Shown piece after piece: positions 17,362 to 29,114 of a stretch of 64,000 nt of DNA (position 1 is its first letter; each line of letters opens with the position of its first letter). Source of the DNA: Pontibacter actiniarum. GTDB lineage: Bacteria; Bacteroidota; Bacteroidia; Cytophagales; Hymenobacteraceae. The notes beneath the pieces are model-generated. The model did no database searches. It worked only from the letters and a program-made list of their open reading frames with translations, and had not been told where the DNA came from. The translations under genes and the position numbers were made by a program. Location: the NCBI RefSeq assembly GCF_003585765.1, contig NZ_CP021235.1, positions 3,286,001 to 3,350,000 on the forward strand. The letters are read 5' to 3'.

Positions 17362-19284
17362 ATGGAAAATTTTGTAGTATCAGCGCGTAAATACCGTCCG
17401 ACCACGTTCGACAGCGTGGTGGGGCAGCATCATATAACCAATACCCTTAAGAACGCCATCAGCAGCCACCATTTGGCGCAGGCCTTTCTTTTCTGCGGGC
17501 CACGCGGGGTGGGCAAAACCACCTGTGCCCGTATCCTGGCCAAGACCATCAACTGCCAGAACATCACCCCGGAGATAGAAGCCTGCAACGAGTGCGAATC
17601 CTGCCGCAGCTTTAACAGCAACAGCTCGTTTAACATCCATGAGCTCGATGCCGCCTCCAACAACTCGGTGGAGGATATCCGGAACCTGGTGGAGCAGGTG
17701 CGTTACGCGCCGCAAACGGGCAAGTACAAGATCTATATCATAGATGAGGTGCACATGCTCTCGAACCAGGCCTTCAACGCTTTTCTGAAGACGCTGGAGG
17801 AGCCGCCTTCCTATGCCATTTTCATCCTGGCCACCACAGAGCGCCACAAGATCATCCCGACCATACTTTCGCGCTGCCAGATCTTCGACTTTAACCGGAT
17901 CAGGATCGAGGACATGGTGCGCCACCTGGGCAGCATCGCCCAAAAAGAAAGTATACAGGCCGAGCCAGACGCCCTGCACCTGATCTCACAGAAAGCCGAC
18001 GGAGCCCTGCGCGACGCCCTGTCGATTTTCGACCAGATGGTGACCTTCTCGGGCAGCAACGTTACTTACAAGTCTACGGTGGAGAACCTCCACATCCTGG
18101 ACTATGATTACTACTTCCGCCTGACCGACCACCTGCTAACACAGCAGCTGTCGGGCTCGCTGCTGCTGTTCGACGAGATTCTGAAGAACGGGTTCGACGC
18201 CCACAACTTCCTGATCGGCATTGGCGAGCACTTCCGTAGCCTGCTGGTATGCAAAGACCCGCAAACGGTGCAGCTGCTGGAGGTGTCGGATAACATCAAG
18301 GCCAAGTATGCCGAGCAGTCGCAGAAAGCCAGCGTATCGTTCCTGCTTTCCGGGCTGAACCTGGTTAGCACCTGCGACACCAATTACAAGAGCAGCAAAA
18401 ACCAGCGGTTGCACGTGGAACTGTGCCTGATGAAGATGGCGCACCTGAATGCAGCCCTGAGTTTTGCCCAGGAGGGAGAAGGGTCAAAAAAAGCTAAGGT
18501 AGCGGCTCCGGCGCCAGCCGCTACCGGTTCAGCAGGTGCCACTACACCAGCAGCAGCCATGCAAGCACCGCATGCCCCTGCCGCTGTTCCATCGCAGGAC
18601 ATGCAGCAGCCTAGCCCCGGCACAGTACCGTCGGAGCGGCTGCAGCAGCCCCATGAGCAGAACCGCCTGCCGTCGGAGGGCCTGCAACAGCCTCCGAAGC
18701 AGCAGGAAGTAACGCCCGATGCGCACATCTCGCCACCGAAGGCAGTGGCGCCCCCTATGCCTGCCGCTGCCCCGGATAAACCGCGGGCAGGCCTGCAGCT
18801 GCCGCCCCCAAAGAAGCTAGGCAAGCTGCCGAGCCTGAAGGACCTCCAGAGCCCACAGGCCGCTGTGGCCGAGGTAGCCGTAGCCGAAGAGGAGGAAGAC
18901 ACGAACTATGGCGCCGTTGTGCCGGTAGACGAGGCAAGGCTAAAGAATGTGTGGCATGCCATCCTGCGCCGCAAGAAAGCCGAGAACATGATGGAGTTTA
19001 CGCTCCTCAACCGCCAGTACCACATCGGCCCCGAAAACGAGGTTATACTTCACCTGGAGAACCACGTAATGATGGACCAGTTCACGGCGCTTCGCCCGGA
19101 CATCCTGCGGGAGCTGAAGCAGCAGCTGGGCAACAGAAGTATAAAGCTGACCGCCGAGGTGGTGGAGCCGCAGGACGAGGGCCGCAAGCTCTACACGTCA
19201 GCAGACAAGTTTAACTACCTTGCCGAAAAGTACCCCGTGCTCGTAGACCTGAAGCAGCGTTTCGGCCTCGATGCTGATTTTTAA
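17362..19284 (+). CDS. dnaX: DNA polymerase III subunit gamma/tau
   Basis: Clamp-loader ATPase subunit, 640 residues, cytoplasmic, part of the replisome. The N-terminal AAA+ domain has Walker A GPRGVGKT near residue 44, the zinc-binding group ACNECESC near residue 78, the Walker B region IYIIDEVHMLS, and TLEEPP. Domain III continues to about residue 370. A proline/glutamine/alanine-rich linker (about 375-510) contains three near-repeats (VPSQDMQQP, VPSERLQQP, LPSEGLQQP) before a C-terminal tau-like domain that would contact polymerase and helicase. The start MENFVVSARKYRPTTF is the family norm. No internal frameshift signal for a short gamma form was noticed. Confidence 0.96.
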   Translation: MENFVVSARKYRPTTFDSVVGQHHITNTLKNAISSHHLAQAFLFCGPRGVGKTTCARILAKTINCQNITPEIEACNECESCRSFNSNSSFNIHELDAASNNSVEDIRNLVEQVRYAPQTGKYKIYIIDEVHMLSNQAFNAFLKTLEEPPSYAIFILATTERHKIIPTILSRCQIFDFNRIRIEDMVRHLGSIAQKESIQAEPDALHLISQKADGALRDALSIFDQMVTFSGSNVTYKSTVENLHILDYDYYFRLTDHLLTQQLSGSLLLFDEILKNGFDAHNFLIGIGEHFRSLLVCKDPQTVQLLEVSDNIKAKYAEQSQKASVSFLLSGLNLVSTCDTNYKSSKNQRLHVELCLMKMAHLNAALSFAQEGEGSKKAKVAAPAPAATGSAGATTPAAAMQAPHAPAAVPSQDMQQPSPGTVPSERLQQPHEQNRLPSEGLQQPPKQQEVTPDAHISPPKAVAPPMPAAAPDKPRAGLQLPPPKKLGKLPSLKDLQSPQAAVAEVAVAEEEEDTNYGAVVPVDEARLKNVWHAILRRKKAENMMEFTLLNRQYHIGPENEVILHLENHVMMDQFTALRPDILRELKQQLGNRSIKLTAEVVEPQDEGRKLYTSADKFNYLAEKYPVLVDLKQRFGLDADF

Positions 19285-19305
19285 GACACAAGGCAGCATA
19301 CGTAC

Positions 19306-19348
19306 AAAGCAGCCGCCCCTTTTCTTTAGGAGAAGGGGCGGCTGCTTT
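19306..19348. terminator. Terminator after dnaX
   Basis: A 16-bp perfect stem AAAGCAGCCGCCCCTT with its complement, an 11-nt loop, and a short T run, 21 bp after the dnaX stop codon. Confidence 0.75.
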
Positions 19349-19527
19349 ATGGGCAGGAGCAGCTTTTACCTGCAGCGCAGGAGTTATACCGGGCAACGGC
19401 TGCAGAAACTAATTGCAGGCCCGCACCGGCAGCCGCTACGCCAGTTCAGGCAGCTAACTAACCGGTGCTCAAAGTTTCATTAAATTAAAATTTACACTAT
19501 ATTTATAAGTAAACTACAATCAAAACT

Positions 19528-22488
19528 ATGGCTATAAAAAGAGGTTCCTCTTTGTTATTGCTTGCGCTGGGCCTCACATTCACGCAGTGCAAGAACGAGA
19601 CATACCAACAGCAGTCTGCCACCGACGCGACGGCGGCTGCCTCCACGGCTCCTGCCGAGAAAGAGTACACCTACGAAACAGTGCCCGGTGACCCGCTAAA
19701 CGCCCGCATCTATACCCTGGACAACGGCCTGAAGGTATACTTGTCGGACTACGAGGAGGCCCCGCGCATCCAGACTTTTATTGCCGTGCGTGCCGGAAGC
19801 AAAAACGACCCTGCCGATGCCACCGGCCTGGCCCACTACCTGGAGCACATGGTGTTTAAAGGCACTACCCAGCTGGGCACGGCCGACTGGCAGAAAGAGC
19901 AGGAGGAACTGGCCAAGATCGAGGCGCTGTACGAGAAGTACAGAAACACCTCGGATGAGGCTGCCCGCAAGCAGATTTACCACCAGATCGACTCTGTTTC
20001 CGGCGTAGCCGCGACCTATGCCATCGCCAACGAGTACGATAAACTACTGACGGCTATCGGCGCGAAAGGCACGAACGCCTATACCTGGGTAGACCAGACG
20101 GTGTACACCAACGACATCCCGAGCAACCAGCTGGAGCGCTGGCTGGAGCTGGAGGCAGACCGCTTCCAGGAGATGGTGCCGCGCCTGTTCCACACGGAGC
20201 TGGAGGCAGTGTACGAGGAGAAAAACCGCACGCTGGACAGCGACGGGCGCAAAGTAGCCGAGGTGATCAACACCGAGCTTTTCCCGACGCACCAGTACGG
20301 CACGCAGACAACCATCGGTACCGTTGAGCACCTGAAGAACCCGTCTGTTACAGCCATCAAAAACTACTTCGACAAGTATTATGTGCCCAACAACATGGCC
20401 ATTGCTATGTCCGGAGACATTGACTTTGACCAGACCATCCGCCTGATTGACAAGTACTGGGGGGGCATTGAGGAGCGCCAGGTGCCGAGCTTTACCGTGG
20501 CACAGGAGCAGCCGATCCAGCAGCCGATTGTGCGCGAAGTGCTGGGCCCTGACGCCGAAAGCGTATCGCTTGCTTACCGCACGCCGGGCATTAACGAGCG
20601 CGAGGCGCTGGTGGTGCAGATGATCAGCAACCTGCTCTACAACGGACAGGCGGGCCTGATAGACCTGAACCTGAACCAGCAGCAGAAGGTGCTGCAATCG
20701 TATGCGTACGACACCCCCATGAAAGACTACGGCACCTTCCGGATGACGGGCATGCCACGCCAGGGCCAGTCGCTGGACCAGGTGCGCGACCTCTTGCTGC
20801 AGCAGCTTGATATGATCAAGAAAGGGGCCTTTGATGAGTCGCTGATGCAGGCGGTGGTGAACAACGACAAGATCAACACCATGAAAGCCTACGAAGACAA
20901 CAGCGACCGTGCAGATGCCTTCGTGACAGCCTTTATCTATGACATGCCGTGGCAGAAGTTTGTGAACCGCCGCGACGAGTTTGCCCGCATCACAAAGCAG
21001 GAGGTAATGGATGTGGCCAAAAAGTACTTCAACAACAACTATGTGCTGGTGTACAAGCGCAACGGCAAAGACCCGAACGCGCAGAAGGTAGAAAAGCCCG
21101 CCATTACGCCGGTAGCCGTTAACCGCGATGCGCAGTCGGACTACTACAAAGAGTTTATGGCGAAGGATGTGCAGCCGCTACAGCCTGTGTTTGTCGACTA
21201 CACCAAAGACCTGGTGGAGACAAAGTTGAAGCAGGATATTCCGCTGCTGTACACCCAGAACAAGGACAATGGCCTGTTCCAGCTCTACTACATCCTGGAC
21301 ATGGGCACCAATAACGACCAGAAACTGGGGATGGCCGTGAACTACCTCAAGTACCTGGGCACCGATAAGTACACGGCAGAAGAGCTTCAGAAGGAGTTCT
21401 ACAAGCTGGGCACCTCGTTTGACGTGTTCTCTTCCGGCGACCAGGTGTACGTGAGCCTGACAGGTCTTGACGAAAACTTTGAGCAGGGCCTGAACCTGTT
21501 TGAGAGTGTGCTGGCAAACGCCAAACCAAACCAGCAGGCCCTGAACGACATGGTGGCGGGCATGCTGAAGGCGCGTGCCGACGCCAAGAAAAACAAGGGC
21601 GTCATTCTGCAGCAGGCCATGGTTAACTATGCCAAGTACGGCAAAAAGAACCCGTTCAACACGCTGCTAAGCGAGAAGGAGCTGAAGGCCGTGAAACCGC
21701 AGGAGCTGGTAAGCATCATCAAGAGCATTCCTACCTATGAGCACCGCGTGCTGTACTATGGTCCACGTGAAACCGACAACCTGATTGCCGCGCTGAACGA
21801 GGGACACACCGTACCAGCCACCCTGAAGCCGGTACCTGCTGAGAAGGTGTATGCCGAGATCGACTTCAAAGAGCCAACCGTTTACTGGGCGGATTACGAT
21901 ATGGTACAGGCCGAGATGCTGTTCCTGAGCAAGTCTGTGCCTTATAACAAGGATATTGTGCCTGTGGTAAGGCTGTACAACGAGTACATGGGCGGCATCG
22001 TGTTCCAGGACCTGCGCGAGTCTAAAGCACTGGCTTACTCTACCTACTCTTATTACAGCCCCGCCACGAAGAAAGGCCGCGCCAATTACCTGATCTCGTA
22101 CATCGGGGCACAGTCTGATAAGCTGGAGGAGGCCATGGCCGGCATGCAAACCCTGCTGACGGACATGCCGCTCGCTGATGCCAACTTCCAGAACGCACGC
22201 GCCTCCTTGCGCAACAGCATCTCTACGGAGCGCATCACCAAAGCAGGCATCCTGTTCGACTACGAGCGCGCAAAAAAGCTTGGCCTGAACTACGATATCC
22301 GCCAGGATGTGTACCAAAGCGCCAACAGCATGACCTTTGACCAACTGCAGGAGTTCCAGCAGAAATATGTAAAGGCCCAGCCACAGGCTATACTTGTGAT
22401 CGGCTCAAAAGACAAGCTGAACTTCAAGGCTCTGGAGAAGTACGGAAAGGTAAAGCAGCTGAAGCTGGAAGAGCTTTTTGGATACTAA
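19528..22488 (+). CDS. M16 family (pitrilysin-type) zinc protease, lipoprotein
   Basis: A 986-residue protease with two M16 halves. A lipoprotein signal ends in TFTQC (Cys21), so it is membrane-anchored in the periplasm or outer membrane. The inverted zinc motif HYLEH lies at residues 103-107 (LAHYLEHMVFKGT), with the third ligand region LEAVYEEKNR near residue 225. The C-terminal half (about 520-986) lacks a second HxxEH and is the usual inactive partner domain. Length is typical of single-chain M16 enzymes. Likely degrades peptides. The gene is monocistronic, with hairpins before and after it. Confidence 0.92.
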   Translation: MAIKRGSSLLLLALGLTFTQCKNETYQQQSATDATAAASTAPAEKEYTYETVPGDPLNARIYTLDNGLKVYLSDYEEAPRIQTFIAVRAGSKNDPADATGLAHYLEHMVFKGTTQLGTADWQKEQEELAKIEALYEKYRNTSDEAARKQIYHQIDSVSGVAATYAIANEYDKLLTAIGAKGTNAYTWVDQTVYTNDIPSNQLERWLELEADRFQEMVPRLFHTELEAVYEEKNRTLDSDGRKVAEVINTELFPTHQYGTQTTIGTVEHLKNPSVTAIKNYFDKYYVPNNMAIAMSGDIDFDQTIRLIDKYWGGIEERQVPSFTVAQEQPIQQPIVREVLGPDAESVSLAYRTPGINEREALVVQMISNLLYNGQAGLIDLNLNQQQKVLQSYAYDTPMKDYGTFRMTGMPRQGQSLDQVRDLLLQQLDMIKKGAFDESLMQAVVNNDKINTMKAYEDNSDRADAFVTAFIYDMPWQKFVNRRDEFARITKQEVMDVAKKYFNNNYVLVYKRNGKDPNAQKVEKPAITPVAVNRDAQSDYYKEFMAKDVQPLQPVFVDYTKDLVETKLKQDIPLLYTQNKDNGLFQLYYILDMGTNNDQKLGMAVNYLKYLGTDKYTAEELQKEFYKLGTSFDVFSSGDQVYVSLTGLDENFEQGLNLFESVLANAKPNQQALNDMVAGMLKARADAKKNKGVILQQAMVNYAKYGKKNPFNTLLSEKELKAVKPQELVSIIKSIPTYEHRVLYYGPRETDNLIAALNEGHTVPATLKPVPAEKVYAEIDFKEPTVYWADYDMVQAEMLFLSKSVPYNKDIVPVVRLYNEYMGGIVFQDLRESKALAYSTYSYYSPATKKGRANYLISYIGAQSDKLEEAMAGMQTLLTDMPLADANFQNARASLRNSISTERITKAGILFDYERAKKLGLNYDIRQDVYQSANSMTFDQLQEFQQKYVKAQPQAILVIGSKDKLNFKALEKYGKVKQLKLEELFGY

Positions 22489-22533
22489 GGTTAGACTTTA
22501 GATGCTAGTACTTAGATGCTAGACTTAAAAACG

Positions 22534-22563
22534 AAGGGGGCAGCCAAGTATGGCTGCCCCCTT
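22534..22563. terminator. Terminator after the M16 protease gene
   Basis: AAGGGGGCAGCCA, a 4-nt loop, and the perfect complement, followed by TT. It begins 46 bp after the stop codon. Confidence 0.75.
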
Positions 22564-22574
22564 TTGCTTTATGC

Positions 22575-22646
22575 TAGTGCGGGCTTGTAGCTCGTACTGC
22601 CCAGTTATTCATAAGAGAAGGCACGAGCTGCAAGCTCGCGCCAGCT
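22575..22646. repeat. REP-like imperfect inverted repeat
   Basis: Two arms of about 26 nt (22575-22601 and 22620-22646) containing GGGCTTGTAGCTCGT and the related complement GAGCTTGCAGCTCGT, separated by about 18 nt. It has no T-tract and follows a genuine terminator, so it looks like an extragenic palindrome. Its sequence differs from the palindromes around the transposase 1 kb away. Confidence 0.5.
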
Positions 22647-22713
22647 AATGTAAGAGCAGCTGGTTGCATAAGAAATACAAGCATACAGTGTATAACCTGT
22701 AATGTCTTTCCAG

Positions 22714-23625
22714 TTATCGCTTTTCAAGTACTTCGGTTACACTGGTCCATTTAATCTCCGGGTAGCGATCATTATCCAAGGGCTTCAGCTTTGGTAAGCC
22801 GCTGAACATATCGCGCATGTACTGCATGCCTTGCCAAGCGGGAAACACCTCTTTACTTTTAGGAGTAAGGGCTTTCGTGATGTTGCTGATAGTCGTAAGC
22901 ATACCTACTCCACCAACCCGAAGCAGCTTAAACTCTTCTCCGGTTACTTGGCTGGCAGCTTCTTTTAACCCTTCGGCACTGCGTACGTCGCCTGCAATGC
23001 GAAGGTACCGTGGCGTGGCCGGATCAAGGGCCGCAGCCGCAGTATAATCAGCTGTATTCTGAATAGTAGTAAAATCCATGAGTTGGTTTGGATCGCCGTA
23101 GTACATCACCCTCTTTATTGGGAAAAGCACAACCGGCGCTTGCCCCGTCAGCAAGTCTGTGAACATGCCATTCAGGATAGAAGTAACCGCAATAGGGGCT
23201 TTATCAAGACGTTCTGTAAACTCCTTCCGCAAGTCAAGGTTGCGGTTGTTGCCGTAAGGGAGCTTTGTAAAATCTATCGAAAAATCAGAAGGTATAAATC
23301 GTGGCACTCCAGCAGTTACGGCTGCATCCAATAGCAGCTTCTGTATGCCCACCATTACATAGTGCAGCCCCGATAATGCAGAAACAACACAGCTAGCACC
23401 CTCACAAGCCTTTGCCAACTCAGCTGCATTATGAAAATCAACCTCATAAATACTGGCACCCGCCCGCTTTAGTGCCTTTACTTTCTCCTTGTTACTGCTA
23501 GGTCGCACCAGTACCCTCACATTTGCCCCACGCTCCAGAAGCGCCTGGGCGATACGGCCACCTAGGTCACCGGTGGCTCCCGCTAGTACTATTGTTGCCT
23601 GCTGTGCTGTATTTTCAATTTCCAT
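22714..23625 (-). CDS. NmrA-like / isoflavone reductase-type NAD(P)-binding protein
   Basis: A 303-residue atypical short-chain dehydrogenase. The Rossmann motif GATGDLGGRIAQALLERG lies at about residues 15-32, followed by VLVRPSSNKEKVKAL (arginine suited to NADPH phosphate) and VVSALSG. The segment VPRFIPSDFSIDFTKLPYGN replaces the YxxxK motif of classical members, as in NmrA and isoflavone reductase-like proteins. The start chosen (MEIENTAQQATIVLAGATG) drops 28 upstream codons without conserved sequence. Function could be reductase or redox-sensing regulator. It stands alone. Confidence 0.8.
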   Translation of the reverse strand: MEIENTAQQATIVLAGATGDLGGRIAQALLERGANVRVLVRPSSNKEKVKALKRAGASIYEVDFHNAAELAKACEGASCVVSALSGLHYVMVGIQKLLLDAAVTAGVPRFIPSDFSIDFTKLPYGNNRNLDLRKEFTERLDKAPIAVTSILNGMFTDLLTGQAPVVLFPIKRVMYYGDPNQLMDFTTIQNTADYTAAAALDPATPRYLRIAGDVRSAEGLKEAASQVTGEEFKLLRVGGVGMLTTISNITKALTPKSKEVFPAWQGMQYMRDMFSGLPKLKPLDNDRYPEIKWTSVTEVLEKR

Positions 23626-23697
23626 ACTTGCCTCTCTGTTCCTTTGCTGTAACAGCGTTGTGCGGGAAAGGTTGTTGGTAGAAGGGCTGCAACCTGC

Positions 23698-24550
23698 CAT
23701 GCCGCGCAACTTGTGGCTACGTATGATGCCAGTTTGTAACTGGCGAAAGAATAAATGTGGATTAGTGCCAGTTACAAACGGGCCTCATACCAACTACCTT
23801 TACCGCTGCGCTCAAACTGGCGGTATGTTCGTGTGTATTCGTATAGATTATCATGAGCCGAAACTACAAGATCAACGACCAGAGCCAACTGCACTTCATT
23901 TCATTTGCCACTGTAAATTGGATAGATGTCTTTACCAGACCTGCCTATAAGGCCATTGTAGTTGATAGCCTGAACTACTGTGTTCGGAACAAAGGCTTAG
24001 AAGTGTACGCCTGGTGCCTTATGTCCAATCACGTTCATCTTATTATTGGTTCACAACAGAAAACCAGTCAGGTATTATCCGCGACCTTAAAAAGCACACC
24101 TCTAAAACTATACTCAAAGCTATTGCCGATAACCCGCAGGAAAGTCGTAAGGAATGGATGCTCTGGATGTTTGAGCGTGCCGGAAGGCTAAACAGCAACA
24201 ATCAGACTTTTCAGTTTTGGCAGCAGCACAACCAGCCTATCGAGCTAAATTCAAATTCTCTAATAGAGCAGAAGCTAGATTACATCCATCAAAATCCTGT
24301 GGAAGCTGGTTTCGTGTGGGAGCCGCAGAATTATCCCTATAGCAGTGCAATAGACTATGCAGGTGAGAAGGGCATGGTTGATATCATACTTCTAAGCTAA
24401 CCATACCGCCAGTTTGAGCGCAGCGGTAACTGGTGGTATAATATAGTGCCAGTTTGTAACTGGCAAAGATTCAGTTTTAGTTATGCACCAGTTACAAACT
24501 GGCATCATACATAGCCACAAGTTACGCTCCGCTAAACTTGCGGCATACGG
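23698..24550 (+). mobile_element. REP-type (Y1 transposase) element with terminal inverted repeats
   Basis: A defective transposase gene is bracketed by inverted copies of a complex repeat. The left end has AACTTGTGGCTA at 23708-23719 and the right end its exact complement at 24512-24523. Inside these are palindromes of GCCAGTTTGTAACTGGC type at both ends, then CAAACTGGCGGTATG on the left and CATACCGCCAGTTTG on the right. The right end carries about 14 extra bases forming a further hairpin. The layout resembles REP-associated tyrosine transposases with their cognate palindromes. Confidence 0.7.
23853..24400 (+). pseudogene. Frameshifted REP-associated tyrosine transposase (Y1_Tnp)
   Basis: Two overlapping frames together make one ~180-residue Y1 transposase. 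The first begins MSRNYKINDQSQLHFISFAT and includes the HUH metal motif in WCLMSNHVHLIIG. The second continues with SGIIRDLKKHTSK and includes the likely catalytic tyrosine in QKLDYIHQNPVEAGFV. The switch at about 24068-24071 is explained by loss of one base; no slippery heptamer is present there, so disruption is more likely than programmed frameshifting. Such single-copy transposases act on extragenic palindromes like those flanking this gene. Confidence 0.8.
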
Positions 24551-24579
24551 AGTGTCAAGGACAAGCAAAAGTATAAAGA

Positions 24580-24613
24580 GGAAAGGCTGCCCGATCTCTC
24601 AGGCAGCCTTTCC
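24580..24613 (-). terminator. Terminator of icd
   Basis: GGAAAGGCTGCC, a 10-nt loop, and the perfect complement, with T-rich sequence following on the minus strand, 23 bp beyond the icd stop codon. Confidence 0.75.
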
Positions 24614-24635
24614 TTTTTATACTTTATACTTCAGA

Positions 24636-26873
<2,238 letters not shown>

Positions 26874-26925
26874 TCAGTTATAGGTTATACTACCTCCAAC
26901 CAGGGAAGTGAACTCAAGTTATTAG

Positions 26926-26933
26926 CAAATATA
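26926..26933 (-). promoter_or_regulatory. -7 element of icd
   Basis: On the minus strand TATATTTG matches TAnnTTTG, giving a leader of about 55 nt before the icd ATG. No TTTG -33 box lies at the expected distance. Confidence 0.45.
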
Positions 26934-27127
26934 AGAGTCTTTTTTGAGAAAGGTTAGTGCGGCATCGGGCTTTCGCGCCGTACGCCGGGCGCAGGTGCCT
27001 GCCCAAAATTACCCCGCATGTTCCCTTTACCAGGTAATGCACTGGCTCAAAATATAACAGCAGATGAAACAGTACCGTAGTATCAACGTCGAGCTAAGCT
27101 TGAGTATACGATAATAACGCATCCTAC

Positions 27128-28486
27128 ATGGCACCACTTTTCTCTTTCATACACTTTTACCTGTTTCGGTACCTGCTCGTCTTCTTTTTTGCCTCTATCG
27201 CTATCCCCTCCACAGCACAGTATAAGATCATGTGCCTGGGCAACTCCATTACGCAGGGTAACCTGGAGAACCCGGGATACCGGTACAGGCTGTGGCAAAA
27301 GCTGCTCGATAAAGGGAACAGCATAGAGCTGGTTGGCTCCCACGATGTGAACGAAGGAGGCACACCAGCTGTGAAAGGCACCGTGTACAGGGGCCAGACC
27401 TATACCAACCGCAACGAAGGCCACTGGGGCTGGACCGCCGATGAAGTACTTAACGGCCGAGACGGAAAAGGCAACCTCACGCAGTGGCTGCAGTCGTACA
27501 ACCCTGACATTGCACTTGTGCACCTGGGCACCAACGATATGTTTAAGCAGTGTAGTGGCGGCGTATCTCCTGACAAAGCATGTTACCAGGAGACCATAAA
27601 CGAGCTTAAAACGGTTATACAGCAGATACAGGAAAAGAACCCGAACGTCATCGTACTGGTTGCACAGCTAATTCCTGCTTATGATCAGAAAGTAGGGCCC
27701 GAAACAGCCTCCAACATTAGTGAACTGAACAAAAGGATTCCGGCGCTGGCAGAAGAGCTAAGCACTGTGACCTCTCGTGTTGTAGTGGTAGACCAGAACA
27801 CGGGGTTTGACGCCACCACCGGGGTAGACACCTGGGACGGCGTACACCCTAACGCAAGCGGTGAAGAGAAGATGGCGCAAATCTGGTTTGGCGCCATACA
27901 GGAAGCCATTACACCACTCCCTGTCGAGCTCTCCTCCTTCAGTGCACAACTGGCCTCCGAAGGGCACGTGCAGCTGCACTGGCAAACGGCCACCGAAAAA
28001 AACAACGCTTACTTTGAGGTGCAGCGCTCTACAGACGGGAGAGCGTTCGCAGCCATAGGCCGCGTAGCAGGCGCAGGCACAACAGTTTCCGTTACAAACT
28101 ACACGTTTACCGACTCGGCCGCCACCGAAGGAGGCACCTACTACAGGCTAAAGCAAGTGGATACGGACGGCACCAGCAGCACCTCCAAAGTAGTGCAGGT
28201 ACAGGTGCCGGAAAGGGCGCAGGCCTTACAGGTTTACCCAACCAGCAGCAACGGAGGGCACAGCGTTTCGCTCCACCTGCAGCACAGCGACCCCACAACG
28301 GATGCCGACCTGCACGTTTTTACCTCGGATGGGAAGCTGGTGCACCTGCAGGAGGATATCAGGAGCGTCAACGGCGTTATCCGCGCGTTGATCCCCATCC
28401 ACCGGTTAGCGGGGGCCGGCCTGTACCTGGTGCGCATTGCCACGGAAAGCCAGACGTTCCAGAGCGAGTTTATTGTGGAGCGCTAG
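27128..28486 (+). CDS. Secreted SGNH/GDSL hydrolase with T9SS sorting domain
   Basis: A 452-residue exported esterase-type enzyme. The signal peptide ends near IAIPSTAQ (residue ~31). The SGNH domain (about 32-255) has block I MCLGNSITQGN with the catalytic Ser, block III HLGTNDM, and block V WDGVHPNASG with the catalytic Asp/His. A segment beginning PLPVELSSFSAQ, characteristic of Bacteroidota cell-surface proteins, leads into a fibronectin-like linker and a C-terminal T9SS type A domain (LQVYPTSSNGGHSVSLHL to SEFIVER). The likely substrate is an acylated polysaccharide or lipid, but this is not determined. It converges on the phosphoribosyltransferase gene with a single base between the stop codons. 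Confidence 0.88.
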   Translation: MAPLFSFIHFYLFRYLLVFFFASIAIPSTAQYKIMCLGNSITQGNLENPGYRYRLWQKLLDKGNSIELVGSHDVNEGGTPAVKGTVYRGQTYTNRNEGHWGWTADEVLNGRDGKGNLTQWLQSYNPDIALVHLGTNDMFKQCSGGVSPDKACYQETINELKTVIQQIQEKNPNVIVLVAQLIPAYDQKVGPETASNISELNKRIPALAEELSTVTSRVVVVDQNTGFDATTGVDTWDGVHPNASGEEKMAQIWFGAIQEAITPLPVELSSFSAQLASEGHVQLHWQTATEKNNAYFEVQRSTDGRAFAAIGRVAGAGTTVSVTNYTFTDSAATEGGTYYRLKQVDTDGTSSTSKVVQVQVPERAQALQVYPTSSNGGHSVSLHLQHSDPTTDADLHVFTSDGKLVHLQEDIRSVNGVIRALIPIHRLAGAGLYLVRIATESQTFQSEFIVER

Positions 28487-28487
28487 C

Positions 28488-29114
28488 CTAGGCGGCATCC
28501 TGCTCCTGCAGTAGCTTTATCACCAGGTCGTCGCTCACCTGCCCGAACTCCTCATAAAACTGCCCTACCGCCTGGAAAGACGACGGCACCAGCAGGCACA
28601 CAAAGTCGTCGGCCAGCTGGCTAAAGTGTGCTGCGGCGGCAGGCGGGGCAACAGGCACGGCAACCACAATTTTCCGCGGCTGCTCCTTCCCGACCAGCTT
28701 TATCGTGGCCTCCAGCGTTTTGCCGGTGGCAATGCCGTCGTCCACGATGAGCACCACGCGGCCTTTGAGCGGAATGTGCTGGCGGTTCCCCATAAACAGG
28801 TCGTACTTCTGCTTCAGGCTCTGCCGGATACGCCCCACCTCGGCGTCGATGTACTCCTGCGGCACCTCTGCCCGCTCGTCCACCGCCACACTATCCAGGC
28901 TTACGGCGCCAATGGCAAACTCGGCGTTCATGGGGTGGCCGATCTTTTTGGCTAAGGTAACCTCCAGCGGCATCCCCAGCTTCCTGGCGATATCCGCCCC
29001 GATGGGTACGCCCCCGCGCGGAATAGCCAGCACCACCCCCTGCTCCCCCCTGTATTTCTCCAGTCGCTGCGCCAGGAGTTCTGCGGCCTCTTTTCTGTTT
29101 CTGATCTGCTCCAT
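28488..29114 (-). CDS. Phosphoribosyltransferase-domain protein
   Basis: A 208-residue type I PRTase-fold protein. The PRPP loop is VVLIVDDGIATGKTLEAT near residues 121-138, and the N-terminal half has VVLAIPRGGVPIGADIARKL. Proteins of this kind (predicted phosphoribosyltransferases of the YfhM/COG1926 type) have no proven substrate. It lies 161 bp downstream of a dienelactone hydrolase-like gene on the same strand. The same two domains are often neighbours or fused in other bacteria, supporting a shared role, perhaps in stress physiology. Confidence 0.82.
   Translation of the reverse strand: MEQIRNRKEAAELLAQRLEKYRGEQGVVLAIPRGGVPIGADIARKLGMPLEVTLAKKIGHPMNAEFAIGAVSLDSVAVDERAEVPQEYIDAEVGRIRQSLKQKYDLFMGNRQHIPLKGRVVLIVDDGIATGKTLEATIKLVGKEQPRKIVVAVPVAPPAAAAHFSQLADDFVCLLVPSSFQAVGQFYEEFGQVSDDLVIKLLQEQDAA

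Noticed and set aside
22498-22523. Short direct repeats TTAGATGCTAG as a CRISPR-like array
   Set aside because: Only two copies with a few bases between; no array-like spacing, and no cas genes in the window.
24060-24075. Programmed frameshifting in the Y1 transposase
   Set aside because: No X_XXY_YYZ or A-rich slippery heptamer occurs in frame near the switch, and this transposase family is normally a single frame.
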